DNA of 58,264 bases, from NCBI GenBank assembly GCA_947487155.1, contig CANKVS010000024.1, positions 1 to 58,264 on the forward strand, read 5' to 3'. This stretch comes from an uncultured Flaviramulus sp. (lineage in GTDB: Bacteria > Bacteroidota > Bacteroidia > Flavobacteriales > Flavobacteriaceae). Below, piece after piece: positions 23,656-32,122 of this stretch. The notes beneath the pieces are model-generated. The model did not search any database. It was not told the DNA's origin and saw only the letters and a program-made list of their open reading frames with translations. The translations under genes and the position numbers were made by a program. How positions within the stretch are numbered: position 1 is the stretch's first letter; every line of letters starts with the position of its first letter.

Positions 23656-25908
23656 ATGCATCATACTGTTTTAATTAACTATGTTAAAAAGAATACCTTA
23701 ACCCTATTTATGTTTTGTTTTTTCATTGGTTTTTCTCAAAAGCCAATAGATTATGTAAATCCGTTTATAGGCACCTCAAATTTTGGAGCGACAAATCCTG
23801 GAGCTATAGCACCACGAGGCATGGTTAGTGTTTCTCCTTTTAATGTTGCAGGTATTCAAAATTCACCTTTAGAAAAAGATAGCCGTTGGTTGTCTAATCC
23901 GTATGTAAATGAAAATACATTTTTAACTGGGTTTAGTCACGTTAATTTAAGTGGCGTTGGTTGTCCAGATTTAGGGGTTATTTTAACAATGCCAACAACA
24001 GGAACGCTTGAAACCGATCATGAGAAATACGGGTCAACATATACCAATGAGGTTTCAAAAGCAGGTTATTATAGTGTAAATCTTAAAAAATATAATGTTA
24101 AAGCTGAAATGACAGCATCTACCAGAGTAGGACTAAGTAAATATACATTTCCGAAAGGACAATCTAACATTTTAATAAATTTAGGATTAGGATTAACCAA
24201 CGAGTTGGGAGCAACGGTAAAAGTTGTGTCTTCAACCGAAATTGAAGGCGTGCGAACCGTTGGATCATTTTGTTATTACAAACCAGAAGAAACCTATCCA
24301 GTGTATTTTATAGCAAAATTTAGTAAGCCTGCTGATGAGTTTGGAGTTTGGAAAAAACCATCAAAAAACAAAGGTGTTGAAGGGCAATGGATGGGGTATA
24401 ACGGAAAAACACGCTTGTATAAACAATACAGAAAAGAAGTTATTGGCGATAGTATAGGGAGTTATTTTACATATCATTTTAAGCAGCCAACAACAGTAGA
24501 AGTAAAGGTTGGTGTTTCTTATGTAAGTATAGAAAATGCTCGTGAAAACTTAGAAAAGGAAACCCACTCGCAGACTTTTAATGATATATATAATTCTACA
24601 GCTTCTAGTTGGAATAATTTATTATCTAAAATTGAAGTAGAAGGAGGAACAAAAGATGATAAAACTATTTTTTATACGGCACTATATCATACCTTAATTC
24701 ATCCCAACACCTTAAACGATTATAATGGTGAATACCCTAGTATGGCTATGCGGGAAACTAAAAAAACCAATGGCACACGATTTACGGTATTTTCTTTTTG
24801 GGATACTTATAGAAACTTACATGCTTTAATGTCTTTAGTATATCCGAAGCAACAATCAGATATGGTAAAAAGTATGCTTAATATATACGATGAAAGCGGA
24901 TGGTTACCAAAATGGGAATTAAATGCTACCGAAACCACGACAATGGTTGGCGATCCTGCTGGAATTATTTTAACTGATACCTATTTGCGCGGTATTAAAG
25001 ATTTTGATATTGAAAAAGCATACAACGCTATGAAAAAAAGCGCGATGCAATTAGAAAATAACCCGTTACGTCCTGGTATTAAAGATTATATTGAAAAAGG
25101 ATATTTAACAACTAAAACAACCAAAAGTGGATCGGTGTCTACCACTCAAGAATATAATATTACCGATTTTGCCATATCACAATTAGCAAAAGCATTGGGA
25201 AAGGCAGATGATTTTAAAATGTTTTCAAAACGATCGATTTCCTATAGAAATTTATTCGATAAAGAATTTAATCTGTTACGACCCAAAAATCATGATGGCT
25301 CTTGGTATGCGCCATTTAATCCAGATACAGGTGCAAATTTTGAAAAGAACCTTGGTTTTATAGAAGGCAACTCATGGCAATATACATTTATGGTGTCTCA
25401 TGATATTAAAATGCTTATGAAACTTATGGGAGGTAAAAAGCATTTTGTAAATCAGTTAGATACTGTTTTTGAAAAGGGACAATATGATATGGCAAACGAG
25501 CCAGATATAAACTATCCGTTTTTGTATAATTATGCAAAAGGGTACGAATGGAAAACACAAGACCGAGTATCGTCCTTAATAAAAAAATACTTTACTAATA
25601 AACCAGATGGTTTACCAGGAAATGATGATACAGGTACTATGTCTGCATGGTTAATTTATAGTATGATGGGAATTTATCCAAGTTCGCCAGCAGAACCAAT
25701 TTATACAATTACGCGCCCAGTTTTTGATAAAATAACTATTCATTTAGATTCAAGATATTATAAAAAGAACAAGCTTGTAATAACTTCAAATGCATCAGAA
25801 AATAATCAAAAATATATCAAAACTATTCAGGTTAATGGAAAGCCACATAACAGTTATTTTATTTCACATGAAAAATTGGTAAATGGAAATCTTTTAAAAA
25901 TTAATTAA
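23656..25908 (+). CDS. GH92 alpha-mannosidase, second type
   Basis: 750 residues. A signal peptide (to about residue 27, MFCFFIGFSQ) lacks a lipobox cysteine, so it is exported in soluble form. GH92 landmarks are YVNPFIGTSNFGATNPGAIA, FWDTYRNLHALM, MANEPDINYPFLYNY and GNDDTGTMSAWLIYSMMG. It differs from the 15.8-kb enzyme at key places: NEPDIN in place of NEPSHH, and TNPGAI in place of TYPGAT. This suggests a different linkage preference, although which linkage cannot be told. It begins the second tight run, with the PNGase F-like gene three bases downstream. Confidence 0.92.
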   Translation: MHHTVLINYVKKNTLTLFMFCFFIGFSQKPIDYVNPFIGTSNFGATNPGAIAPRGMVSVSPFNVAGIQNSPLEKDSRWLSNPYVNENTFLTGFSHVNLSGVGCPDLGVILTMPTTGTLETDHEKYGSTYTNEVSKAGYYSVNLKKYNVKAEMTASTRVGLSKYTFPKGQSNILINLGLGLTNELGATVKVVSSTEIEGVRTVGSFCYYKPEETYPVYFIAKFSKPADEFGVWKKPSKNKGVEGQWMGYNGKTRLYKQYRKEVIGDSIGSYFTYHFKQPTTVEVKVGVSYVSIENARENLEKETHSQTFNDIYNSTASSWNNLLSKIEVEGGTKDDKTIFYTALYHTLIHPNTLNDYNGEYPSMAMRETKKTNGTRFTVFSFWDTYRNLHALMSLVYPKQQSDMVKSMLNIYDESGWLPKWELNATETTTMVGDPAGIILTDTYLRGIKDFDIEKAYNAMKKSAMQLENNPLRPGIKDYIEKGYLTTKTTKSGSVSTTQEYNITDFAISQLAKALGKADDFKMFSKRSISYRNLFDKEFNLLRPKNHDGSWYAPFNPDTGANFEKNLGFIEGNSWQYTFMVSHDIKMLMKLMGGKKHFVNQLDTVFEKGQYDMANEPDINYPFLYNYAKGYEWKTQDRVSSLIKKYFTNKPDGLPGNDDTGTMSAWLIYSMMGIYPSSPAEPIYTITRPVFDKITIHLDSRYYKKNKLVITSNASENNQKYIKTIQVNGKPHNSYFISHEKLVNGNLLKIN

Positions 25909-25911
25909 AAA

Positions 25912-27090
25912 ATGAAAAAAAAATTACTAAGCCTACTACTATGTTGTGCATTCTTTAATGGCATAAGTCAAGAATTGCAGCAAACTATTTTTAAAAACCA
26001 ACCTATTAATTTTAATGGCACAAAAGGCAACGATTCTGAAGTCATTAGAGTAGCCAGTGGTCGTATTGTTTATAAAAAAGTATCTATTCCAAAATTTCCA
26101 AATGGCACAGATGCAAAAATAAAATTAACACTTCGTTCTAATGGCGATAAATGGGATAAATCGGGGTCTTGTTTTGTGGTTTCAAACCCTGAAGAAATAT
26201 CTATTTTAGATATTGCTACGGGTAAAGACGGGTTTCCAAAAGATTCTTATGTTAATGAGAAACACGGCGGATATGTTGCTGGAGATAATTATAAACCAGT
26301 TGTTGAGCTCCTACGATTTATGACACCTTTTGGTGTTGGCTTTTATAGTGATGATAAAGTAAAGTACAGAAAACCAGTATATATTCCCACTTGGGAAAAA
26401 CAGGTTGTTTGGGAGCGTGATGTTTCTGAATTAACAGACCTTATTACTGGAGATTTTTATATTGGTGTTTGGATAGATTCTTGGACAGGCGAAGGTTATA
26501 ATATTGATTTAGATTTAACCTATTCAAACAGGTCTAGAAAAACATTTAAGGTAAAATCGTTAGTAAATACAGTACCTTATGTAGGAGGGCAATCATTACC
26601 AGTAAACTTTTCTCTTGGTGCTCTAGAGCATCAACTTAAATTTAAAAAGAACGCAAAAAATGTAAAGCTTCATTATGTGGTAACTGGTCATGGCGGTCAT
26701 AGTGGAGGTGATGAATTTATAAAAATAAAAAACAGTGTTTATTTTAATAATAAATTAGTTTTAGATACAATTCCTTGGCGGGATGACTGTGCTTCATTTA
26801 GGCGTTTTAACCCCACTTCGGGAGTGTGGATAAAAAAAGATTCTGCTGCGTACTACGACTTTAAAACAAAAAAACGAAAGGTAAAAGAGATTGAAGAACG
26901 CATTGCCTCATCAGACCTTTCACGATCTAATTGGTGCCCAGGATCAATGGTTCATCCTTTTGTGGTGCCGCTTGGAAATTTAAATGCTGGCGAGCACATG
27001 TTAAAAATAAAAATCCCAGCAACTTCTACCGAAGGTGGTAAGCTAAATCATTGGCTAGTATCTGCGTATCTAACTTATGAGGATGATTAA
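25912..27090 (+). CDS. PNGase F-like peptide-N-glycosidase
   Basis: 392 residues with a signal peptide (about 1-19, GISQ). The two-domain PNGase F layout is visible from remembered landmarks of the Elizabethkingia enzyme. KWDK around D82 corresponds to catalytic Asp60 (EWDR). WIDSW (D189) corresponds to the TETW segment with Glu118. GGDEF (E268) corresponds to the Glu206 segment. PWRDDC and NWCPGSMVHP (341-349) match the C-terminal domain. PNGase F hydrolyses the amide between asparagine and the first GlcNAc of N-glycans. The aspartate at the Glu118 position is a conservative change whose effect is unknown. It is larger than PNGase F because of inserts. Its position inside the GH92/DUF4838/GH29 run supports glycoprotein deglycosylation. 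Confidence 0.87.
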   Translation: MKKKLLSLLLCCAFFNGISQELQQTIFKNQPINFNGTKGNDSEVIRVASGRIVYKKVSIPKFPNGTDAKIKLTLRSNGDKWDKSGSCFVVSNPEEISILDIATGKDGFPKDSYVNEKHGGYVAGDNYKPVVELLRFMTPFGVGFYSDDKVKYRKPVYIPTWEKQVVWERDVSELTDLITGDFYIGVWIDSWTGEGYNIDLDLTYSNRSRKTFKVKSLVNTVPYVGGQSLPVNFSLGALEHQLKFKKNAKNVKLHYVVTGHGGHSGGDEFIKIKNSVYFNNKLVLDTIPWRDDCASFRRFNPTSGVWIKKDSAAYYDFKTKKRKVKEIEERIASSDLSRSNWCPGSMVHPFVVPLGNLNAGEHMLKIKIPATSTEGGKLNHWLVSAYLTYEDD

Positions 27091-27101
27091 ATTTAATACT
27101 T

Positions 27102-29321
27102 ATGAATAAAAAGAAGATTTTAAACTTAGCGTTTTCGTGTTTACTATTCTTTATATGCGCTTGTTCTAATAATAATTCATTGCAAATCGTTAAAAATGGC
27201 GAATCTAATTATGAAATTATTATTCTTGATGAGGCATCAAAAAGTCAATATGAATCTGCTGAAATTCTTCAAAATTATATTCATAAAATTAGTAATACCA
27301 CTTTAGCAATTGTAAATGAAAGTTCTCAATCTTTTAAAAAACATAAAATTTATATAGGAAATATAAATGAGGAGCATCTTGAAAAACAAGAAATTTCTAT
27401 AAAAGAAGAAACTGAAAACCTCTTTATTAATGGTGGCACAGATGAAACTGTTAGACATGCTGTGTATCAATTTTTAGAAGCTTATTTAAATTGTAAATGG
27501 TATTCGCCAAGGGTTGAAAGTATTCCAAGTTTAAAAACCATTTCTATTCCATTATCTATTAATTATCGCTATAATCCAGAAATAAAAACGCGCACAGTTC
27601 ATTCCAGACTTTTTTATAAAAATCCCGATTTTGCAGATAAACATAAGGTTACTTACGAGGCTTTTCCATATTATGTGCCACAAGCTCGTGTACATACTTT
27701 TAATAAGTTTATTCCAGAAGAGTCTTTTTATAAATCGCATCCAGAATATTTCGCTTTGCGCGGAAACGAACGCCTGCCAACACAATTGTGTTTAACAAAT
27801 AAAAATGTAGTTAACATTGTAAAAGATTCTGTAAAAGCATTATTTGAAAGGTATCCAGAATCGTCTGTAATTTCTGTAAGTAGTAATGATAATACGCAAT
27901 ATTGTACTTGCGATAATTGCAAACAAATTGACGAAGACGAAGGTAGTCATGCAGGCACCATGATTCGGTTTGTTAATAAGGTAGCAGAGGCTTTCCCTCA
28001 TAAAACTATTTCAACTTTAGCCTATCAATACACGCGTAAACCTTGTAAAACAAAACCTTTAAAAAATGTTTTAATAACCCTGTGTTCTATTGAATGTGAC
28101 CGAAGTGCGCCTATAACCGAAAAATGCACTGATTTTGCTAATGATATTAAAGGATGGAGTAAATTAACTAATAATATCCGAATTTGGGATTATACCACAC
28201 AGTTTACCAATTTTTTAGCACCCTTCCCCAACTTACATACGCTTAAACCTAATATAGAATTTTTTAAAACCAATAATGCGAAATGGGTTTTTGAACAGCA
28301 CAGTAACAACCCAAGTGAGTTGTTTGAATTGCGCTCGTATGTTACGGCAAGATTACTGTGGCAACCAAATTTAAAATTTGATGATGTGGTTTCAGAGTTT
28401 ACAGCAGGCTACTACCACGAAGCAGGCCCTTATATTAAACAATATATAGACGTTATTCATTCAAAAATAAAAGAAGATAAAGATTTTTTTCTGTTTTTAT
28501 ATGGCGACCCCTCACAAGCTTTTGGTTCTTATTTAAGTCCAGAATTATTAACCAGCTATACCACACTTTTTAATGATGCAGAAAAAGCTGTAGCTGATAA
28601 AAAAGAGGTTTTAGAAAGAGTAAAAGTTGCTCGAATTAGTATTGATTATGCCGTTTTAGAAGCATGTAGAAAAAATATTTCAGATGATTTTAATTTGGCT
28701 AACTCAACAAAAGTATCAGCCTTACTTGAAAACTTTAAAACAACTTGCAACAAAGCCAACATTACCTTAATGAACGAAATGGGGTATACCGTTACTAATT
28801 ATTACGAAGCCTATAAAAAGGCTATAACAGTTGCCAATACCTCTAATAAAGCTATTGATAAACCAGTAACATTGTTAACAACACCAAAGAAATATGCAAA
28901 TGAGAATCCTCAAGCACTAACTGATGGTGCTTTGGGTGGAAGTAATTTTTATTCGAATTGGTTAGGTTTCGAGGGTAATGATTTAGTAGCTATTATTGAT
29001 TTGGAAGAACAACAAGAAATAAGCTCATTATCAATGGCTTTTTTGCAAGTTACTAATCATATTGTGTTTTTTCCAACCCAAGTCATATATTCAACATCTA
29101 CAGATGGTAACACATATACAACTCGCGGAAATGTTAATAATGAAAACCCTTTAACTAAAAAAAGTAAGGTAAACAATATTCAATATTTTAATTTGAATTT
29201 CAACCCAATAAAAACGCGTTATATTAAAATTAGAGCCAATAGTATAAAAAAAGCACCTTATTGGCATCATGGTGCTGGTTTACCGTCATGGATATTCGCC
29301 GATGAAATTATAATTAACTAA
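27102..29321 (+). CDS. DUF4838 glycosidase-like lipoprotein (GH163-related)
   Basis: 739 residues. A lipoprotein signal ends at FFICACSNN. Residues about 30-150 resemble the N-terminal alpha/beta domain that precedes GH20-like barrels (ESAEILQNYIHKISNTTL; INGGTDETVRHAVYQFLE). Residues about 155-480 are the DUF4838 barrel with the CTCDNC cluster and FEQHSNNPSELFELRSYV. Residues about 590-739 look like a discoidin/F5-8-type sugar-binding module. As I recall, family GH163 (endo-beta-N-acetylglucosaminidases on the N-glycan core) was founded on DUF4838 proteins. The neighbours here fit that activity, but no active-site residues could be assigned with certainty. Confidence 0.75.
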   Translation: MNKKKILNLAFSCLLFFICACSNNNSLQIVKNGESNYEIIILDEASKSQYESAEILQNYIHKISNTTLAIVNESSQSFKKHKIYIGNINEEHLEKQEISIKEETENLFINGGTDETVRHAVYQFLEAYLNCKWYSPRVESIPSLKTISIPLSINYRYNPEIKTRTVHSRLFYKNPDFADKHKVTYEAFPYYVPQARVHTFNKFIPEESFYKSHPEYFALRGNERLPTQLCLTNKNVVNIVKDSVKALFERYPESSVISVSSNDNTQYCTCDNCKQIDEDEGSHAGTMIRFVNKVAEAFPHKTISTLAYQYTRKPCKTKPLKNVLITLCSIECDRSAPITEKCTDFANDIKGWSKLTNNIRIWDYTTQFTNFLAPFPNLHTLKPNIEFFKTNNAKWVFEQHSNNPSELFELRSYVTARLLWQPNLKFDDVVSEFTAGYYHEAGPYIKQYIDVIHSKIKEDKDFFLFLYGDPSQAFGSYLSPELLTSYTTLFNDAEKAVADKKEVLERVKVARISIDYAVLEACRKNISDDFNLANSTKVSALLENFKTTCNKANITLMNEMGYTVTNYYEAYKKAITVANTSNKAIDKPVTLLTTPKKYANENPQALTDGALGGSNFYSNWLGFEGNDLVAIIDLEEQQEISSLSMAFLQVTNHIVFFPTQVIYSTSTDGNTYTTRGNVNNENPLTKKSKVNNIQYFNLNFNPIKTRYIKIRANSIKKAPYWHHGAGLPSWIFADEIIIN

Positions 29322-29331
29322 ATATGATGTA

Positions 29332-30171
29332 GTGAAAACCTTATTTTTAACTTTATGTTTTAGCGTTTTGTCAAGTGTGCTATTTGCGCAAACTTATAAA
29401 GTAATGACGTATAATATTAGATACGATAATCCTAATGATGGTGAAAATAAATGGTCTAACCGAAAGGCGTTTTTAAGTAATCAAATTGCTTATAACGAAC
29501 CCGATGTTTTTGGTATTCAAGAAGGATTACATCAACAGCTAAGGTATTTAGATAGTACTTTGATTGATTATAAATATGTTGGTGTAGCAAGAGATGACGG
29601 TAAAACAAAAGGGGAATATAGTGCCATTTTTTATAATGCCAGTAGGCTTAAAGTTGTAAAAGCATCTACATTTTGGCTATCTAAAACACCAAATAAAATT
29701 TCGGTAGGTTGGGATGCTTCTATGGAGCGTATTTGCACCTATGCTTTGTTTAAAGCTGTTAATACCAATCAACATTTTTGGGTGTTTAACACACATTTTG
29801 ATCATATAGGTAAAGACGCCCGATTGCAAAATACAAAGCTTATTGTTAAAACCTTAGAATCGCTTAGCGCAAACAAATATCCAGTTGTAGTTATGGGAGA
29901 TTTAAACTTAAAACCAGAGAGTAAACCTATTCAATATTTATCTAGTGTTTTAAATGATAGTAAAACAATATGTTTGTCTATGCCTTTTGGTCCTACAGGA
30001 ACATTTAATGGTTTTAATTTCAATAAACCAGTAACAGATCGTATCGACTATATTTATACAAGCAAAGAGAATATTAAAGTTAATAAATATGCTGTTTTAA
30101 GCGATTCAAAAGACTGTAAATACCCCTCAGATCATTTACCAGTTTTAGTAGAAATATCTATTAATAATTAA
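29332..30171 (+). CDS. Secreted endonuclease/exonuclease/phosphatase-fold protein
   Basis: 279 residues. A signal peptide ends at SVLFAQT. The fold motifs are VMTYNIRYDNPNDGENKW, DVFGIQEGLHQQL with the metal-binding glutamate, NTHFDHIGKDAR, VVMGDLNLKPES and the terminal SDHLPVLVEI, so all catalytic positions of the EEP superfamily are present. Substrates across the family include nucleic acids, inositol phosphates and phosphodiesters. In a glycan operon it could remove a phosphodiester decoration from mannans, but this is only inference. The start is GTG; an in-frame ATG is not available, because the nearby ATGATG runs into TAG. It follows DUF4838 by 10 bases. Confidence 0.85.
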   Translation: MKTLFLTLCFSVLSSVLFAQTYKVMTYNIRYDNPNDGENKWSNRKAFLSNQIAYNEPDVFGIQEGLHQQLRYLDSTLIDYKYVGVARDDGKTKGEYSAIFYNASRLKVVKASTFWLSKTPNKISVGWDASMERICTYALFKAVNTNQHFWVFNTHFDHIGKDARLQNTKLIVKTLESLSANKYPVVVMGDLNLKPESKPIQYLSSVLNDSKTICLSMPFGPTGTFNGFNFNKPVTDRIDYIYTSKENIKVNKYAVLSDSKDCKYPSDHLPVLVEISINN

Positions 30172-30269
30172 TTTGCATGTGTACCAAACATTGCAATTAA
30201 TATAGGTTTTAGCAAAAATAATATTGTAGTTGGTCTTATATGTTGTGGCACAAAATATTGGTTTTATGT

Positions 30270-30277
30270 TACATTTG
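30270..30277 (+). promoter_or_regulatory. Candidate -7 element before the fucosidase genes
   Basis: TACATTTG is an exact TAnnTTTG match in the only sizeable gap (134-140 bases) of the second gene run. No TTG occurs at the ideal 19-base distance. It may give the two fucosidase genes their own start of transcription. Confidence 0.4.
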
Positions 30278-30311
30278 AAGAATTAGGATAAATCATAAAA
30301 TTAAATTGATA

Positions 30312-32111
30312 ATGATGAAAAAACACCTATTACTTGTTTGTTTATTTTTCGTATTATTTTCATCTTTTGCACAAAAAGGAAATGAGGTCGATTACATAAA
30401 AGAAATAACAGAGCGTCCATACCCACAATGGTTTAAAGATGCTAAGTTGGGTATTTTTATTCATTGGGGATTGTATTCTGTTCCTTCTTATGGAAGTAAA
30501 GAGGCTTATGGCGAATGGTTTTTAAGAGGGTTACAACTTAAAGATACTTTGCGTACTAATTTTATGAAAGAAACCTATGGGCAAAATTTTACTTATAAAG
30601 ATTTTGCACCATTATTTAAGGCCGAATTGTTTAATCCAGATGAGTGGGCAACCTTATTTAAAAATGCAGGTGCTAAATATATTATGTTGGTTTCAAAACA
30701 TCACGATGGTTTTGCTTTATGGCCTAGTAAATATAGTAGAAACTGGAATAGTGTAGATGTGGGACCAAAACGAAATATAGTTGGAGAATTAACAGCAGCA
30801 ATAAGAAAAACAGACCTTAAAATGGGTTTGTATTATTCTTTACCAGAGTGGAATCATCCGTTGCACCGTTGGTATACAGATCCACATGACAATATAGGAG
30901 AGTATGTAGAAAACTATATGATTCCTCAATTTAAAGAATTAATAGGAACGTATAAACCAGAGCTTGTTTTTGCTGATGGCGAATGGTTTAACTCTGCAAA
31001 ACAATGGCATGCCGCAGAACTAATTCATTGGTATTATAATTTAGTTGGCGATGATGCCATTGTAAATAATAGATGGGGTAGAGGTCTTAAAATAGGGTTT
31101 TTAACGCCAGAATATAGTGCAGGTATTAAGGTAACAAATAGACCATGGACAGAAGTTAGAGGTATTGGGCGTTCGTTTGGATTAAATAGAAATGAAGATT
31201 TAGAAGCTTACGGAACCTCTAAAGAATTAATACATCGTTTTGTGCAAACTGTTGCAAATGGAGGCGGTATGATTTTAAATGTTGGTCCTAAAGCAGATGG
31301 TCAAATTCCATTAATTCAACAAGAAAGATTATTACAATTGGGAGCGTGGTTGCGTATTAATGGCAATGCTATTTATGGAGCTAAAACATATGCTATTAAA
31401 GAAGAAGAAAAAGAAGTTGCTATAGAACGTGTTGATGAAAATATACATTTTAATTGGGTGAGAAATTCTCCAATGAAAGGTATAAAAGAAGATGCCTTTT
31501 CTGTAGAATGGTACGGATTTATAGAAGCACCAGCATCTGGTGACTTTACATTTGAAATTAAGGCAGACGATGAAGCTGCTGTTTTTATTGATGGTAAACA
31601 AATTATTAATCAAAATTATACAGCAGTAGGATCTCAATCTGAAGTTATGGGAGCTAAAACAAGTTCGTCTTCAAAAGGGCGCATCAAACTTAAATCAGGA
31701 CAACTATATCCTATTCATATAAAATATAGAGAAAAGCAACAAAATGCTTCCATTGCTCTGTATTGGAGTACTAAAAATGTTGAAAAACAATTAATACCGT
31801 CATCATCTTTCTTTTTAAATAAAAATAAAAGTCAACAAGGTATTACAGGCGTTTATAAATCTCTTAAAACATATTTATGCTATACTCAAAATAATAATAA
31901 GGTTTCTGCAATAAGTTTTGAATGGCCAGAAGACCAGTTAGTTTTAAATATTCCAAATCCAGGTAAAAATGCCACAGTTTCAATGTTAGGGTTAGATAAA
32001 CCTTTAATGTGGACATACGAAAATAATACTATGATTATAAATACATCTACCATAAGGTATTCAGAGCTACCGTCTCATGATGCTTGGACATTTCAAATAG
32101 ATAAAAATTAA
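30312..32111 (+). CDS. GH29 alpha-L-fucosidase with PA14-like domain
   Basis: About 599 residues with a signal peptide (LFSSFAQ). The GH29 barrel spans about 35-345: LGIFIHWGLYSVPSYGS, SKHHDGFALWPSKYS, and nucleophile aspartate D224 (numbered from the TTG at 30306) in LVFADGEW. GH29 releases alpha-linked fucose with retention. Residues about 380-480 resemble a PA14 beta-barrel module (SVEWYGFIEAPASGDFTFEI and DDEAAVFIDGKQI), a likely sugar-binding insert before the C-terminal beta domain. Double ATG at 30312/30315; the TTG at 30306 is less likely. It is followed 11 bases later by the second fucosidase. Confidence 0.92.
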   Translation: MMKKHLLLVCLFFVLFSSFAQKGNEVDYIKEITERPYPQWFKDAKLGIFIHWGLYSVPSYGSKEAYGEWFLRGLQLKDTLRTNFMKETYGQNFTYKDFAPLFKAELFNPDEWATLFKNAGAKYIMLVSKHHDGFALWPSKYSRNWNSVDVGPKRNIVGELTAAIRKTDLKMGLYYSLPEWNHPLHRWYTDPHDNIGEYVENYMIPQFKELIGTYKPELVFADGEWFNSAKQWHAAELIHWYYNLVGDDAIVNNRWGRGLKIGFLTPEYSAGIKVTNRPWTEVRGIGRSFGLNRNEDLEAYGTSKELIHRFVQTVANGGGMILNVGPKADGQIPLIQQERLLQLGAWLRINGNAIYGAKTYAIKEEEKEVAIERVDENIHFNWVRNSPMKGIKEDAFSVEWYGFIEAPASGDFTFEIKADDEAAVFIDGKQIINQNYTAVGSQSEVMGAKTSSSSKGRIKLKSGQLYPIHIKYREKQQNASIALYWSTKNVEKQLIPSSSFFLNKNKSQQGITGVYKSLKTYLCYTQNNNKVSAISFEWPEDQLVLNIPNPGKNATVSMLGLDKPLMWTYENNTMIINTSTIRYSELPSHDAWTFQIDKN

Positions 32112-32122
32112 ATATAATATAT

